From positions 10,073,676-10,137,675 of the forward strand of contig CM049311.1 of the NCBI GenBank assembly GCA_026874595.1: DNA of 64,000 nucleotides, in the 5' to 3' direction. Both the position numbers and the translations under genes were made by a program. The stretch comes from Sipunculus nudus (lineage: Eukaryota; Annelida; Sipuncula; Golfingiida; Sipunculidae). Positions 24,361-37,622 of this stretch are shown in pieces (position 1 is the first letter of the stretch; every line of letters begins with the position of its first letter). The notes beneath the pieces were generated by a model. It worked only from the letters and a program-made list of their open reading frames with translations, did not search any database and was not told the origin of the DNA.

Positions 24361-27300
24361 TTTTTGGTTTTTTTTTGGGGGGGGGGTTGTGAGTTACCTG
24401 GAAACATATCCTTTCACGTCATGCAATATATGTATATGCATTAGAAGGGATTCTTTCCCGCAGGGATCAGAAACAACGAGAACACGTACTGATAGTACTT
24501 AGATAGTAGAACAATAATTCATTACATATATATTATATATGCACATTAATGTAAACAAATCGTTATTAACAAGAATATAAAATAACGGAAAATCAATATT
24601 TTTTATTGTTGGAAAGGTGTTTTTAAAATGTGCTATTGGGATAATGCACATAATACCAAAGTTTATAAACGTGGGAAAACGATACTAAACTGTGAAGTAA
24701 CACCAAAGAAACATGTTTTTCACAGTACATTTTAATGTATGTTATGTTATTCAAATATATAGGCCTACGTATGTCCAACAATGCCTATCAAAATTATGCC
24801 TACTTACTTTGATTTCATAGATGTACATTCTGGTATCTTAGAGGAAAATTGCACGTACATATCTTTATGCACTTACTTATCCAGGTCTTCAATTTGAACT
24901 TTATTTCAGTGACATTTAAATGAAGCATAATTACGTTATGAAATAAATATAAAATGGAAATATAATATATAATTACATTTATTCAATTCAACTTCACTTG
25001 AAGAAAAGTAGGAAATTTATTTAATAATTTTGAGACGCACAATTCCTTGGTTAACTAGATGTATACACGAGACCTAACTTCAAATCATATATCTAATCTG
25101 GTAACCTCCGTATGCAACTTTGTACATTTAAGCCTTCATATAGTCAGAATGCATAAGTCATGCACTGCTGATAAAACTTCAGCTTCAGCAGGATTGCATG
25201 CGGTCTCCCCAGGCTGCAAGGTGGTGATTTCACGGAGATCCAGAGTTCCAGTTAATCATAAAACAACATGCAGCAACAATTCAATAATTCTAAAGAAGCG
25301 CCTGGAATGTTCCAAAAACTTCTAATAAGTTATGATCCCTTGGGTGTTTGTTTATTTATTTATTTTGTATTCACCAGTCCCGTCAGCTGTAGAGACGCGG
25401 ACCATGACCTACACCTTGCAATTATACGTCGTTCGGTTCCCGAACATTGTAAATGATATCCTTTGTTGATTAATGTAATAGGTGCCAATTTAAAGTAGTA
25501 ATTTCCACTCCGAATCCCTGCCTGGTTGGCCACATGATGTGTGCTGTCTTTCCGCTAAAATCTTCTGTGTGATAAGAAAATTTCCGTGTGCTAATAAAAC
25601 TGTCAATGAAACGTGAAAATGACAAGGTCGGGTGGGTAAAAATAGAAGCCGACACCTTGTGGTATTTTAGGTCTTCGAAAGGGGCAAGTTTGAGACAAAG
25701 CCATCAAACATTTTGCAATATAGATATATTTGTATACCTGCGTCTTTTAAATCTTATCTTACAGCAATGGAAAGGTACAATTATATTTCAGTCTAATTTG
25801 TCCACCTGCATGGTTTCTCGTCATTTTGAATACACCATGCGCATGCATATCGAAAGTCCACATCTTCGGTCTTTATATTTTACTTTCACTGTGTCACCGT
25901 CACTATATATATACACGCTATAGCTTCTAATTTAAGATTGGCAAATGCATTTTATTCATTTGTCCTGAATGTATCATGACTGAGACTGACTCCGCCGTAT
26001 CATGACCAAGACACATTTTCCATATTTAATCCCTGGGCCATGCATGCACGGTGACTGGGTTTTGAGAGCGATATCAATATAAAGCGGCGTTTATACCGGG
26101 CGCACGGTATATGCGATATATATGCAGGCGGTCTGCGGTATACACTATGTATTTTTTTATGAATATAGGCAGCGAATGAAACCGATTTGAGAAATTGACA
26201 TGGATGAAATGTAAAAAGGAGTTATAAGTTCTGGTATTAGTGGTAAGATTTTATGTTTAAAAGGTACAAACATTTAACGCAGTACTATTCCTTACAGCAA
26301 TGAATAGCCTGTTATAGGCAAACATGTATTACCAAAAAAATTATTTACTTCAATTCATAATATAATAGGTTATAGTTTTATCATTTTATTTGCTATGTGC
26401 CATATATATTTAAGGATGTTTTGCAGCTCCTCCCAAAATCTGTTTCACTGGCAGTGACAGTGCTTTTTTCAATCACTAATGAAAATTATAATACGCACAT
26501 ACTATATACATGTGTATATATATATAGGCCTATATATATACACACACATGCACACACAAAAGCGCGCACACGTACACGTACACATGTAGCCTATACATAT
26601 ACAGAAAGTACTACACATATACAAATTTGTAAAATCTGTTCAGTATGTGTTGAAACCGTATTAATACATATTTGTTCAAGCGTGTATGTCGCTTACTGTC
26701 TTGTCTTACATATTCAAGGATCTGGGTGTAAGCGTGCAGTTCCACGTACGTCGTATAATAATTACATCAATATTTCATGAAGTATATTATCATTATATTT
26801 TACACTGGAAAATTAACTATATCCATAAATTATCTGGCTCTTTCTAAGTTAAGACGGTATCAATTTTATTTTCAATTCATAAAGTCTCTTAGAATGATTG
26901 ACAGTTCTTGTGCACGGCCGATTGTGCCCGATAACGATTGTACATAGAATGTTTGGCACAGAAATGATCACTAGTAAACAATCAGACATCACATATATAT
27001 ACGACATGATATATGACAGTATCTTCGATTTTTATTTATGAAAATATTTTAATATTTAAAATAAATACTCATCTTATTATATGATATCGGTAAAACATGG
27101 TTTTCCAGTGCCATTACATGACACAATTAGGAGGTCACTCAGATCACGTGCGTGGTGTCTGTCAAACGCGTCAGGCAGTCGGACGGCGATCATTGGTCAC
27201 AAGTTAAACCAATAAAAAAAGGGATAATATATGATCTTGGAAATATTTAACGGAAGTTAACTCTGTAAACACATTGCACTTGGCTTTCTCACTGGAATTG

Positions 27301-27876
27301 ATAGCCAACATTTAGTGATTTACCGATTTCTGATGAATTTAGCGAAAGTGTCTGATTTTACTCTCGCAGGCGACATGTTACCAGGGCCCACGTAACAAGG
27401 CCACGTGAGTGAAAGTCAATCATTTTTATTTTTTTTCAACAAGTCGGCGTCCGCGCCAGTTTGGATCTTGGTCACATGTTAGAACAACTCTTGACGTTCT
27501 GCTCTTTCATTTAAGTACAAATATGATAGATGACAATAGATATTTCACCCCCAAAACTTGCCCCAAATACGGGTATGTAAAATGGGCTTTAGCGCGCCCT
27601 GGCGGGCGCCTTTGAATTCTAGGCCTGTGACAAACCGTGCGCCCGCCAAGGCGGTATTGGAGTTTAAAGGCTTAAAACATTCAGATAGCTTTTGGTTTTA
27701 CCTCTGTAGTAAGTGTACCTCATAGCCAGCTGGATTCTATTAATTAAAATGTTATATAGAACCAAACACATAGAGTAGCAATAGAGTAGTAGAGTAGCAT
27801 CAGTTTCTCATCATAGAAAAGGCTAATATTATGATCAAAATGATCTGAGATAGGACAAGATATATATTTGTTATGC

Positions 27877-27949
<73 letters not shown>

Positions 27950-28939
27950 TTCTGCTGACAAACCAGTTTTTTGGATTAAAAGGTATATGAAAGCCACAGT
28001 ATATTTGACTAATAAAGCAAATATTTTGTAGTCATAAAAAGTAATAAACTCAACTATAAGCAGAGTAACACTAAATATATTAATATACTTGAATTGAGAT
28101 GAAAATTTTTAGTAATATTGCAGATATAAGTTGAGTAAAACTTTAAGTTAAAGCTTTAAGGCACAATCATTGGCAATAATATGTGTATGATTATAGTTTA
28201 TTTTAGTTGAATACAAAAGTTTCCCAGTAAAACCATTCAGGCGTATGGACTTATGATCTCTCATTCAACTGCTTTATTTGTTGTTATGTTTCTGATTGTT
28301 CTGTGGATGAGTAAACAGTCCACCAGAGTCTGTTATCGTAACAAGACTACTTTACCAGAGGTCAAATCTTGTGCATGCACGACAACTCCAAACCAAGGAG
28401 AAGAAACACACAAGTATCACTGGTTGAAAACTCAAAAAACTTGATTTGTGAAGTTGCACGGTACGGCCATCAGGTGGCCTACTTACATTTTGGACCACTG
28501 ATGTATAAGTTTTATTTCCACAGGTCTACAGGAGTAAGCAAACGGTTTTAGAAGGAAATATTGGAATATACCAGAATAATATAAGGTGCAAATACTTGTT
28601 TTATGTATTCTGTGGTTGCCTTTATATGAGTAGGCCTATTTATTGAAAAAGATATCAATGAATTTATTGGTTGAAATACTTAATAATCCATTCACCTACC
28701 CCTAAGATAAGGACCAAGAAGCCCAGCGCCTTTGTGGTAGGTCTATCTGAGGCGACATGGGTATGGTTGTCTTAACACATACCAAAGCCCAACCAAAAAT
28801 GTTAGTTCAGTTTTAATATATTAACTTGTGACTTAATGACCTTGTAATCAGTTTATTTAGGTACAATATCATTGATGAAGTATGTCCCTCATTGATTAAA
28901 TGACAAGTTGTACAATGCACGCTGGTATTGCCTCCTTAA
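24361..28939. other. Intronic sequence including a possible large TIR element
   Basis: Mostly unique-looking AT-rich sequence. A G/T-rich patch follows 24361. A 111-codon open frame at 25588-25923 shows no recognisable domain. A candidate TIR element is listed separately (26083-27658). A long (TA)n lies at about 27878-27947. Confidence 0.55.
26083..27658 (+). mobile_element. Possible TIR element with GGGCGCACGGT inverted ends
   Basis: The left end is GCGGCGTTTATACCGGGCGC and the right end, read inverted, is CCAATACCGCCTTGGCGGGC; both continue GCACGGT. The shared exact core GGGCGCACGGT is at 26098-26108, with its inverse at 27634-27644. Beyond that the arms match poorly and I find no convincing target duplication. 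The interior is slightly GC-richer at the ends and encodes nothing recognisable. Confidence 0.4.
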
Positions 28940-31017
28940 GGTAGCAGGACTGGTCAAAATCCTAAAAATTGGTGTTTTTTCAATAAAAGGTATACGTAAT
29001 ATTGAATACTGGGCGGATCTAATGCAGCTGAGCACATTTTGGGTCGCTGGTTGCATTTTGTGGAAAATGGTGATTTCTATTCAGTAAACACCAAGATGTG
29101 TTGACAGGGTGTTTGTAAACTAACTCCAGCCCTGCCACAGGCCTGTCAATCACTTTGCCCCCAGCCCTTACCTGGGTCATTCAGCCAATCGCGAGGTGCA
29201 AGAGTTTAATTAATGCATGGGCCAAGTACCTCTGTGCAGGAGGTGGCAAGTACTGACGGTCGACATTTGATTGCCCAATCTAATTAGCTGAGCATACAAC
29301 TGATATGCGTTGGAGAGCAACCCTAACTTTAGCTAATTAGTGTGCAAACAAACCCGTCCTTTGTGAATGATCTATTAGTGTCATTGGCCTTTCTGTCTTT
29401 TGTCGGGTATGTTACGCCGAAACGGAAATTTTCACTAAACATCATGTTATTTCTGCTATATCCTGAGCCTATCAACAGATACATAAAATTACTTTATAAT
29501 AAGCTGCTTCATATCCTAACCATAACCCCTATGATATTCATACTGTCAACACCGCAACAAATAAATATTACGCCAATACCAAACGAAACTACGAGGGGCC
29601 GACGACGCAAATCCCGAATGCCACTTAAAAAACTGTAGCAGTTGAATGATATCAAGAAGTCTCAGCGGGTCGAACCTACTTCCGTGATCAAACTGATGGC
29701 CAGCGACGATTAATCGTTAGATGACGGCATCTCTACGTTTACGCAAGGAGGAAAACGGGAGGCCGACACCTATCGACTCTGGCAGTGCTATCAACTAAAC
29801 GCGCTATTTTCAGCCGCTGTTGTACTTCCCTCCAATAAACAATAAGTCCAGATTTCACATATGACTTGTATGTGTATGCGAGATTTAAATATGAACTTTA
29901 TTTATTTTACATGGATTGTACAACTATTTATAATAACTAATACGAGGCACTCTCCATGACACGAATGTTGGCGCTCGGTAGTCGGTATATATATAAATTA
30001 TTTTATACGAGATTTGTATGATCGTTATAAACTCGTCTCTATTGTCAACTCCAAAATATCTATAATGTATGTAAACCGTGAAAAGTAAATCAATCTTCGT
30101 TCTCCTTGAATGGCCATAGATCCCGCTCCCCTTGTTCCTGTGTAAACACGCGATTACCTATATAGCCCGGCAATGCACCTGTTCAGCCGCGGGATCCGGT
30201 TGTCAAGTGATTAGTGCACCTTGGCACTCGGCCAAAACTGTAAGCTCTGCGTACTGAAGTCCGTGTATGTGGTGTTTGACAAGTCGCTGGTGTGACAGGA
30301 CAAACTTTTATCGTTTAAATACGTTTTTATAGCAAAATAGTCAATTAATCCATGTTATTATAGCATGGTTTGATAAGAACCACCGTCTTGACCAAATTCA
30401 TGTGACTGTCAACATGTAGTTGTGGTTAGTTACGTGTGTAGGACGAATGATCTCTACGAATATAGTTTTTGGCCATATTCTCGAAACATCATTTCACCTG
30501 AACACCTTATCTTTAGAGCGTTATTTCTCAGTAATCACTTGTCCGAAACATACCATCTTTGAGATATATAATTGTTAATATGTCTTCTAAAAAGCTTTTT
30601 TTTTATTTTACGCCTATACTAAATTTGAAAGATTTTATTAAGTTAAAAGTAAAAAATGAAATGATTTGTGAAGATTTCAAAATTAAATACTCTGTAAAAT
30701 CGTAATTTTTGAACTTAACTCACTAAACAAAAAAACGGAGATTATTATGTAAATTCTCGATTTATTTAAGAAGATTTTCTGTATCTGCTTAAGTTGTGCT
30801 GGAATAAACGATTTTTTGTTAAAAATTAAAATTAAATTAATATTCTTACAAATTCAAACCTGTTCCTCGGAAAAAAAGTTTATTATCACCAAATTATAGA
30901 GAATTTTCTTAGCTTTCAGAAAATGTATACTTTAGGGGGTATTAAAGCATTAGATTGTTCCATGCAAAGGAAAAACTGAAACAAAGTCAGGTCAGGTGGG
31001 GGACCAGTCCTGCCACC
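28940..31017 (+). mobile_element. Non-autonomous TTAA-flanked DNA transposon, Kolobok/piggyBac-like (2078 bp)
   Basis: The left end GGTAGCAGGACTGGTC and right end GACCAGTCCTGCCACC are inverse with one mismatch. Both are flanked by TTAA (28936-28939 and 31018-31021). TTAA duplications are diagnostic of piggyBac and Kolobok superfamilies; the GGTGGCAGGACTGG-type start looks more Kolobok-like to me, but that is from memory of the family style. The best internal open frame (29342-29638, 98 codons) is not a recognisable transposase. Confidence 0.88.
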
Positions 31018-31542
31018 TTAATGTAGATTCAAAGGGTCACGTTTTTCACACCATAGCAAATCAACATTATCTTAAAAGCAGTCTTTCTATTCTACCAAAG
31101 TTACTGGACATTACTATGTTTTTAAGAAGAAGAGGTTGACCTTAAAGCGATGTGCAACAATCCTTGAATCAAACATACATTTAATTCCTGTCCCCCTTTC
31201 AGTTTTTCGTCAATATGCGAATACTGGTGTGTGTCTTCTGAATGACATTCTCCTGTTTAATGATGTACTCTTATGCCAATTGTTATTCCCAAAGACAGTT
31301 GTACTTTAAATCATATGAATGATATAGATTAATAATTGTGTGATCAACAAGAAATTTATTAATCTCCTCGGGAGGTATAACCAGTATCTGTGGCCATTTT
31401 ACCTGTTCTCATATATTGTCTGATCATATGAGATTTAAACTATTAATTTATGGTGAATATGTTTTATTACAATAAAAATTGAAACATATAGCAATATAAC
31501 TATGGCTGCAAAGTTGAAAATCTAGTTACACACACACACATT
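31018..31542. other. Intronic sequence between two DNA transposons
   Basis: Unique-looking AT-rich sequence. I see no exon, RNA gene or repeat beyond a short CA run just before 31543. Confidence 0.6.
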
Positions 31543-31808
31543 CAGGGCTTTCAGGAATGTGGGGGTAAGCATATGTGATGCTGAAATCTCTTTTGGATGC
31601 TCTGTTCTGGGAGTCTAAGCATCAGGCTGGACTATTGGACAAAGTTCTTGTGGCAGTCACTGACTGACCATTGCAGTTGTGTATCAGTTGACTTTACCAT
31701 TTCATTCCCTCATATGGGATTTTAGGACACGTGCAAGCCCATGTAACCCTTCAAAATATGACCAGAGCGTCCTGGACTCTCCAACTTTTCTTCCTATTGA
31801 AAGCCCTG
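31543..31808 (+). mobile_element. Small MITE-like element with CAGGGCTTTCA ends (266 bp)
   Basis: The left end CAGGGCTTTCA and right end TGAAAGCCCTG are exact 11-bp inverted repeats. ATT is present on both outer sides (possible short duplication). The length and lack of coding content fit a MITE; the CAGGG start suggests a hAT-type origin (inference). It ends 57 bp before the acceptor of exon 31866-31941. Confidence 0.7.
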
Positions 31809-31865
31809 ATTCCTATTGGTCAACCTGATCCATCCTTTACATTTTGTGGTTTTTAAATGTTTTAG

Positions 31866-31941
31866 GTAACTACACATACAGATACTGAAGCTGGTGATCC
31901 AGTTGAATCTACATCTGGACTTGTCAATATGGGTGCTTGCT
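31866..31941 (+). CDS. FN3-receptor exon 7: last strand of the third FN3 domain
   Basis: A short exon (76 bases) from tttttaag-type acceptor tgttttag to donor gtaagt, phase 0 to phase 1. The peptide is VTTHTDTEAGDPVESTSGLV then NMGAC. Joined to exon 6 it reads EKNYTAKVTTHTDTEAGDPV, the usual G-strand ending of an FN3 domain. The codon split over the next intron is T|AT (Tyr). It was recovered by phase and similarity of the joined domain, since it is too short to stand out alone. Confidence 0.8.
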
Positions 31942-32301
31942 GTAAGTTATCTCAATATCTGATCAGATTTATTGTTATTAAGAAACACAGCCACATTCAG
32001 GGTGTAAGCATAATGAATGTTCATTATTGAACAACAGACTTGCCATGCTGAAGTATAAGAAAGCAGAATCTTTTATAGGATTCACATCAAACCATCATTA
32101 TTTCATCACATGTCAATATTATAAGTTAACATCAGTAATCCCTTCAGATGTGTGGTATGTAAAAGCATCATACTACCATACAGTTCATTTGCTTCAGGAG
32201 TTAGTTCATAATGTATAATGTATTTATTGGAACTATAATTTGAATTATTGGAACTTACTATGTAATATGTACTGTTAAGGATTATTTTACTTAATTGATA
32301 G
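31942..32301 (+). other. Intron (360 bp)
   Basis: It runs from gtaagt to aattgatag. Nothing else is recognisable. Confidence 0.75.
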
Positions 32302-32466
32302 ATCCACCGGCACCAATTGAACCAGGAGAAAATACTGACAAAGTGAGAAATGGTCAACCAGAACAGAACACAGTAACGGTACAGCTAGACTGTAATTTTT
32401 ACACAAATGCAACAAGTGGTTCAATTATCAGACGAGGTCTAATTGCAAGAGAAGAAAACAATGACA
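32302..32466 (+). CDS. FN3-receptor exon 8: membrane-proximal domain, part 1
   Basis: 165 bases, phase 1 in and out, donor gtgagt. The peptide starts YPPAPIEPGENTDKVRNGQP and continues EQNTVTVQLDCNFYTNATSG, then SIIRRGLIAREENND. It resembles the start of the last FN3-like module of receptor tyrosine phosphatases, in which a proline-rich linker and a VTVQL strand are followed by a G-x-I..x-GLIA segment. One cysteine and one sequon (NAT). The membrane-proximal reading depends on the CNGPL exon downstream. Confidence 0.82.
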
Positions 32467-32875
32467 GTGAGTACTTTTTAACCAAATTGGTCCTCTGTTC
32501 ATACACAGCTGGACTGTATTAGTTGTTCATCAATTAAGCTCTGACATGATTATTTCTAATACAGCTGGCAAAATATTTTCATTTTATTAGACAAAGTTAC
32601 TCCAAAGGTTTATTTTAAAAATAGAATTAGGTAGATAACAGAATTATATCTGGAATACAGGTGATAGTTAATTATCAGGAGGGTAGCTGACACACTTTCC
32701 GTTTGATTAGTGATATCTGCAGTGTTAACTAAGCAAATGATTGTTTTCTTGAGGCAGGTAATGTTTAAAATGTATAATATTTTTAAATGAAAAAAAACTG
32801 ACAATATATCATTTCTTAATTGGTGATCACCCTGTCAGTCCGTCCGTCCTTCTGTACATCCATCCTTCCGTTAGT

Positions 32876-33190
32876 GACACTTTCTTTCGCATGCTATAAC
32901 TCAACAACAACATAATGCACCTTTCCCAAATTCACAGGGATGATTGGTACTTATGAGGGCTCAGGACCTATTGAATTACAGACTTGTCTGAATTCCAATA
33001 TGGCGCCAAGCCCAATCCCTGATTTTCTTTCGCACATGATAACTCAACAACAACATAATGCACCTTTCCCAAATTCACAGGGATGATTGGTACCTATGAG
33101 GGCTTCAGACCCATCGAATTACAGACTTGTCAGAATTCCAATATGACTGCCACAGCCAAATCGTTGATTTTCTCTCACGCACAATAACTC
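32876..33190 (+). repeat. Tandem repeat, period about 143 bp, 2.2 units
   Basis: Units start at about 32881, 33024 and 33167 with 'ttctttcgca...aactcaacaacaac' and run through 'gacttgtc(t/a)gaattccaatatg'. The third unit is truncated after the aactcaacaaca phrase. Diverged phrases of the same kind ('cagacttgtcagaa', 'ccaatatggcc') occur at 44740 and 44865. No transposon ends were identified. Confidence 0.8.
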
Positions 33191-33566
33191 AACAACAGTC
33201 ACAGTTGAAGAAGTCTCATGGTAATACAATGTTTGTCAAAGAGACGTTGCCACCAGTCTTTATCTGGTCTCTGAAAAGTCTCATCCATTTTAATCTCATA
33301 ATGACTGTTATTATTGTTAACTATTAACATTTAAAAGTGACAATTTGTCTGCAAGTAATTATTAAAATTTTAAATGAACATTTAGACTAAAAACTTATAA
33401 ATACAATAATTGTGTGGCCACTGACAGTATTTCCTGTGTGGTGTGCTTTATCGCCTATTTTAACCCACGGGTGTGCAGTGTCGTGGCATGAGTGGTATTT
33501 TCACAGTTAACTTAAGATAAACCCTCTTTTTATGACTACATGGCGAGTTTAGGAAAAAAGTCCCGA

Positions 33567-35127
33567 TTTTTAGCCCAGCTGACTATAAGTCATCTGAGCT
33601 ATAGTCGTGGTCCTTTGTCCGTCGTCCGTCCGTCCGGCTGTCCGTTTGTTAACAGGGCACGTTTTAAAACCGTTGGACCTACGAATCCAAAATTCTGCAT
33701 ACCAATAGATAACCCCAAAATCTCCTACCATACCAAAAATTGGGTCATTAGGACTTCGTTCCTTCAAGATATTAAGGAAAAACCTCCGTTTTCCATAAAA
33801 AAGCCATTGTTACACTTCAAAGCTGCCTAATATCAAAACCACTGATCTGTTTTTGATCATATTTAGTATTCATATTTTTCCATACATTTTCTGTGCACAT
33901 ACCAAAAATTAGGTTAGTATTGGGTATTATTTTGAAGTTATGGGCCCAAATATAATGCAGTTTCTTAAAAATCAGGAAATATATTTGCTCACTTAACATG
34001 AGAATTGCTGAGGCTGGAGACTTTTTTTCAGGAATATAACTTTATTTAATCAAGATTCAATTGTTTACCCAAAATTAGATCTGAATTTTGCAAATTTTTC
34101 AAGTTATTAGCATAAATAAAAAATCAGTACCTTAAATTTTGTCCAACTTTGGCAATGGCACGTTTTTTCCCTGTAAGCACTGTTGATTTAATTTTCACAG
34201 CATATATACATGAGGATTTAATCTTTTAAAATCTGAAATTTCAAAGGAAATGTTTGAAAAGAGTAGCTTTTATTCAAGTTTTCATACACCATGTCAAGTG
34301 TTGTTTACATCTGGCCCACCTAGTAATACAGTCTTCACTTGCATTATGTAACCCACCCCAGGCAGCTTGCCTTGGCTTAGCTTGGCCACTACTAGCAGGC
34401 TTCCCCTCTTCCCTGCACTCCCACCCCCTCAGCTGGTGCATAAACTAGATGAATGTTATAATTTTCTGTATTTTATTTTATTTTTGGCTATGCTACATTT
34501 TAGATTTTGTATTGTACCACCAGGGTTACAATGATTAAAGTGCACATTTAATTGTGTCCACAAAGTGATGTATTGCTATGAAAGTGTGGATGTTCATCAG
34601 AGTGCTCATTAAAGATTTCAATTTGTTTGACTTAAAACTCATGGTTGTATCAGTTGTTACATGATACTGGCTAAATAATCAAAATTTATATTGCTGATCC
34701 TTTATTTCAGTTTATAAAATTAAACATTACAACTCCAGTTTGCTCCTGGTATAATATATTGGGTGTTTTGATCCTTGGATTAATTTTAACACATGTATTA
34801 GTTTCATAGTTGAGAATACTTTTCTTTTTTCCTGACACTATTTAAAAAAATAATAATTTTTAAATTTTTCCTGTTAGTGCTGTGGATTTAATTTTCACAG
34901 CATGTACACATTAGCATTTTATCTGTTAAAATCTGAAATTTGAAACTAATTGATCAAAAACTGTAGATTTTATTCAAGTTTCCAGGCAGGTACCAAGTCT
35001 TCATTGTTTACATCAGGTCAGTATAAGGCAGTGTACTGGGCAGTTACATAACACCTTCAGGTCTGACCTACTGCCACTGTGAGTGTCTGGGTCAGGCTGG
35101 GTCAGGCAGTAATTACCAGAGAGCCTC

Positions 35128-35164
<37 letters not shown>

Positions 35165-35197
35165 GGCAGTCCAGCTTTCTCTTTCTCTCTCTTTCTT

Positions 35198-35230
<33 letters not shown>

Positions 35231-36641
35231 TTCTCTCTCCATCTCTCTCTCTCTCTTACCCTTATTGCCTCCCTTCCTCCCTCCATCCCATTCTGTTGAC
35301 AGGTACTTTAAACTAGATACATTAGCTATAAATGCTGATGCAATTTAGAAATGTGAATCAACTGAAATATTCACAATCACATGTATGTTATACTGTAAAT
35401 TTATAGTAACATTCGTAAATCTGGATAAAAATTATGTAATGAAAAAAAAGGAATAAATGCATATATTGTTAATTTTTTATTGGCTCAGTAGAATGGGGAA
35501 AAAATGATTTGCTTTGTTTTTCCATCTTTCTGTCTGTTTTAAATATTTAATGTTCATGAATAAACCTTTTTTTATAAGCACTGTTGAATTAAATTTCATA
35601 TCCTGTATGTATATGCAAGGGTGTTGTAACTCTCACCATCCCCTTCTTCATCCCACTGAGGCTTTGCTCCTTGGCACTTGGAACAATAGTTCTATGGCTA
35701 TAGCATACAATTTAATAATTAAAGAAAATATCTGCAGAGAGACAGAGGCGTTGTAACTCTGATCATAACACAACACCCCCCCCCCCCCCCCCCCCATCAA
35801 GTCATTGCACCTGGTGAGTGGGGATGTTATGGCAACTGTATACATATCATAAAATTGATAAAAAAGGTTTACCAAATAAATTGGATCTCATCAGACAAAT
35901 GTGTAAACTGTTGAACTGTCAACAGCTTATCAAAAATGTAACCAATGGAAAGGCATGGTCAGATCTCAAATATTATTTGCAACATTTTCTTCAATCATAT
36001 AAACCAACCATGGCCCAAATTACCTCTTCCTCTCAAACTTTATCTACATTTCATCATATTTTTAATATTTCAACCTTCTAGGTGGTTCAGTAATGTTGAC
36101 CATTTGTCCATAGGTACCTATGTTCATGCCAGAAATTATGTCAATATTGTGTAATATGTAGACATGAGGGTCATCAAAATAATGTACCTTGTCAAAACCG
36201 ATCTTGTCAAGATATCATGTCATACAGTCACAAATTCATAAATCCCCTCATCAGCATAGTTTATCATAACCTTGTATCTGTCAAATTGAAAGCTTGCAGT
36301 TTTCCATACACTATAGATCCTTCAACAAATAGCCTTATCATCATTATACCACTGCTAAGTATACTGTCATTGCATTCATATTTGCTCAAATAAATTGTTT
36401 TTTTTTTTTCGACCCCTCCCAAATAAATAAAAAATAAACCACTATATTTTACTCCATATTAATCCATCAGTCAGATTATTTCATATATCATTCACTCACA
36501 TATTACATTATATTCCTTTATAAAAGCCTAACATGACCATGATATTCATAAGATTTTTCTACTCAGTAAAGTATAACAATGGTGATACATTTATAGTCAA
36601 ATCATGATCAGCTGAGCGCCGTGACCCAGGGGTCCCTTGTC
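33567..36641 (+). mobile_element. Helitron-like element, family 1, copy c (3.1 kb)
   Basis: The 5' end TTTTTAGCCCAGCTGACTA has the ATCTGAGCTATAG hairpin partner. The 3' end is CAGCTGAGCgccgtgacccaggggtcCCTTGT. The 3' half of the core (tgtggatttaattttcacagcatgtacac) is present twice (about 34170-34210 and 34880-34915), again an internal duplication. It also contains a CT-rich run (about 35126-35262) and poly-C (about 35776-35795). Non-coding. A close relative of copy e, with which it shares long stretches. Confidence 0.75.
35126..35262 (+). repeat. (CT/CTTT)n simple repeat
   Basis: A pyrimidine tract of ctct and tttct units inside family-1 copy c, interrupted by ggcagtccag. The open frame reading it as Ser/Leu repeats is not a gene. 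Confidence 0.95.
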
Positions 36642-36750
36642 TAATTTAAGTTTCATTTTATGGCCGCAGATTTTTAAAGAGGGATCTACAGGTATTAGAT
36701 CTGACTTACAGTAATACTTCACAGATATCAGAAGCATATCAGAAAAGGTA

Positions 36751-37622
36751 GAGTGAAACCTGTCTAAAGCGGACAGTAAAGGGACTCAATGAATTTGTCC
36801 TTAATAGTGAGGTGTCCTTGTTAGGCAGGTTGACATTGGTTGCTAACTGAGGGATTATAAATAAAGACAAAGAACAGCTGCAAGAACGTGTTTATTGTAT
36901 TATATCAGGTTTCATGTACATGTACAACTGATCATGCACACATCATGCATTCAATAGTCATAAACAAACCTTGATTATTTTTACTTATCTCAAGTAGTAA
37001 ACAATAAGAGGAGAAGGGTCTATGAAATCATCCGTAAAACAATGTTCATAAATTCTTCTGCAAGTGTGCGTACACTCTATTTCGCGGATTCACTCAGTCC
37101 AATAAGCTTAACTTATTCAGATAGCGTAAGCGCCTGCCTGAAGTATGTGTGGTGCCACCTGGCGGCATTGTCTAAACTATCCTGTTCAGCTGCCCCAATG
37201 CGATAATCTAAAAAATAATGACGACCTTGATAATGCGAAGATTGTAATGGCTACGAACTTCGGAACATTCTTTTTTTTATAGGTGAATGTAGCTTTAGCC
37301 TTAAATAAACTTTCTTTGGTGATGGTTGTTTAGTTTGATTTGCTTTGATGTTGATGGCACCGGAGATAAAACCCTGAGGAGCTTTTGCACGGCGGCATGA
37401 TAAGCCTTTGATGTTGTCCGGGGCGAGTTATTAGTGTCCGTCGTGTCAGTTTTTGTCAGGTTCATTTAGTTTGTTAGTTTTAGTTGAAATCCGCTGTCTG
37501 TTGTCCGCAGTAGTGAGGTGTCCGCCTATAACAGATATGGAATTTTGAAGGGACTTAACTATATTGTCTGTTATAGCCAGTTGTCCGCCTTAGTGAGGTG
37601 TCCGTTAGACCAGTTTTCACTG
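36751..37622 (+). mobile_element. Non-autonomous TA-flanked element, pogo/Tigger-like (872 bp)
   Basis: The left end is (g)AGTGAAACCTGTCTAAAGCG; the right end read inverted is CAGTGAAAACTGGTCTAACG. TA dinucleotides flank both ends (36749-36750, 37623-37624), consistent with the Tc1/mariner superfamily. CAGTGAAACCT-type ends are common in pogo/Tigger-like elements; the left end has G in place of C. Phrases such as 'tagtgaggtgtccg' are repeated near the right end. It encodes no transposase. It ends 136 bp before exon 37759-37893. Confidence 0.75.

Noticed and set aside
25588-25923. 111-codon + strand frame
   Set aside because: No recognisable domain, no splice or promoter context, and inside a large intron; chance is more likely.
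29342-29638. 98-codon frame inside the TTAA element as a possible transposase remnant
   Set aside because: No DDE/DDD-type motif or similarity to piggyBac or Kolobok proteins that I can recognise.
35079-35348. Ser/Leu-rich 89-codon frame
   Set aside because: It is a CT-repeat inside a Helitron-like element, not a gene.
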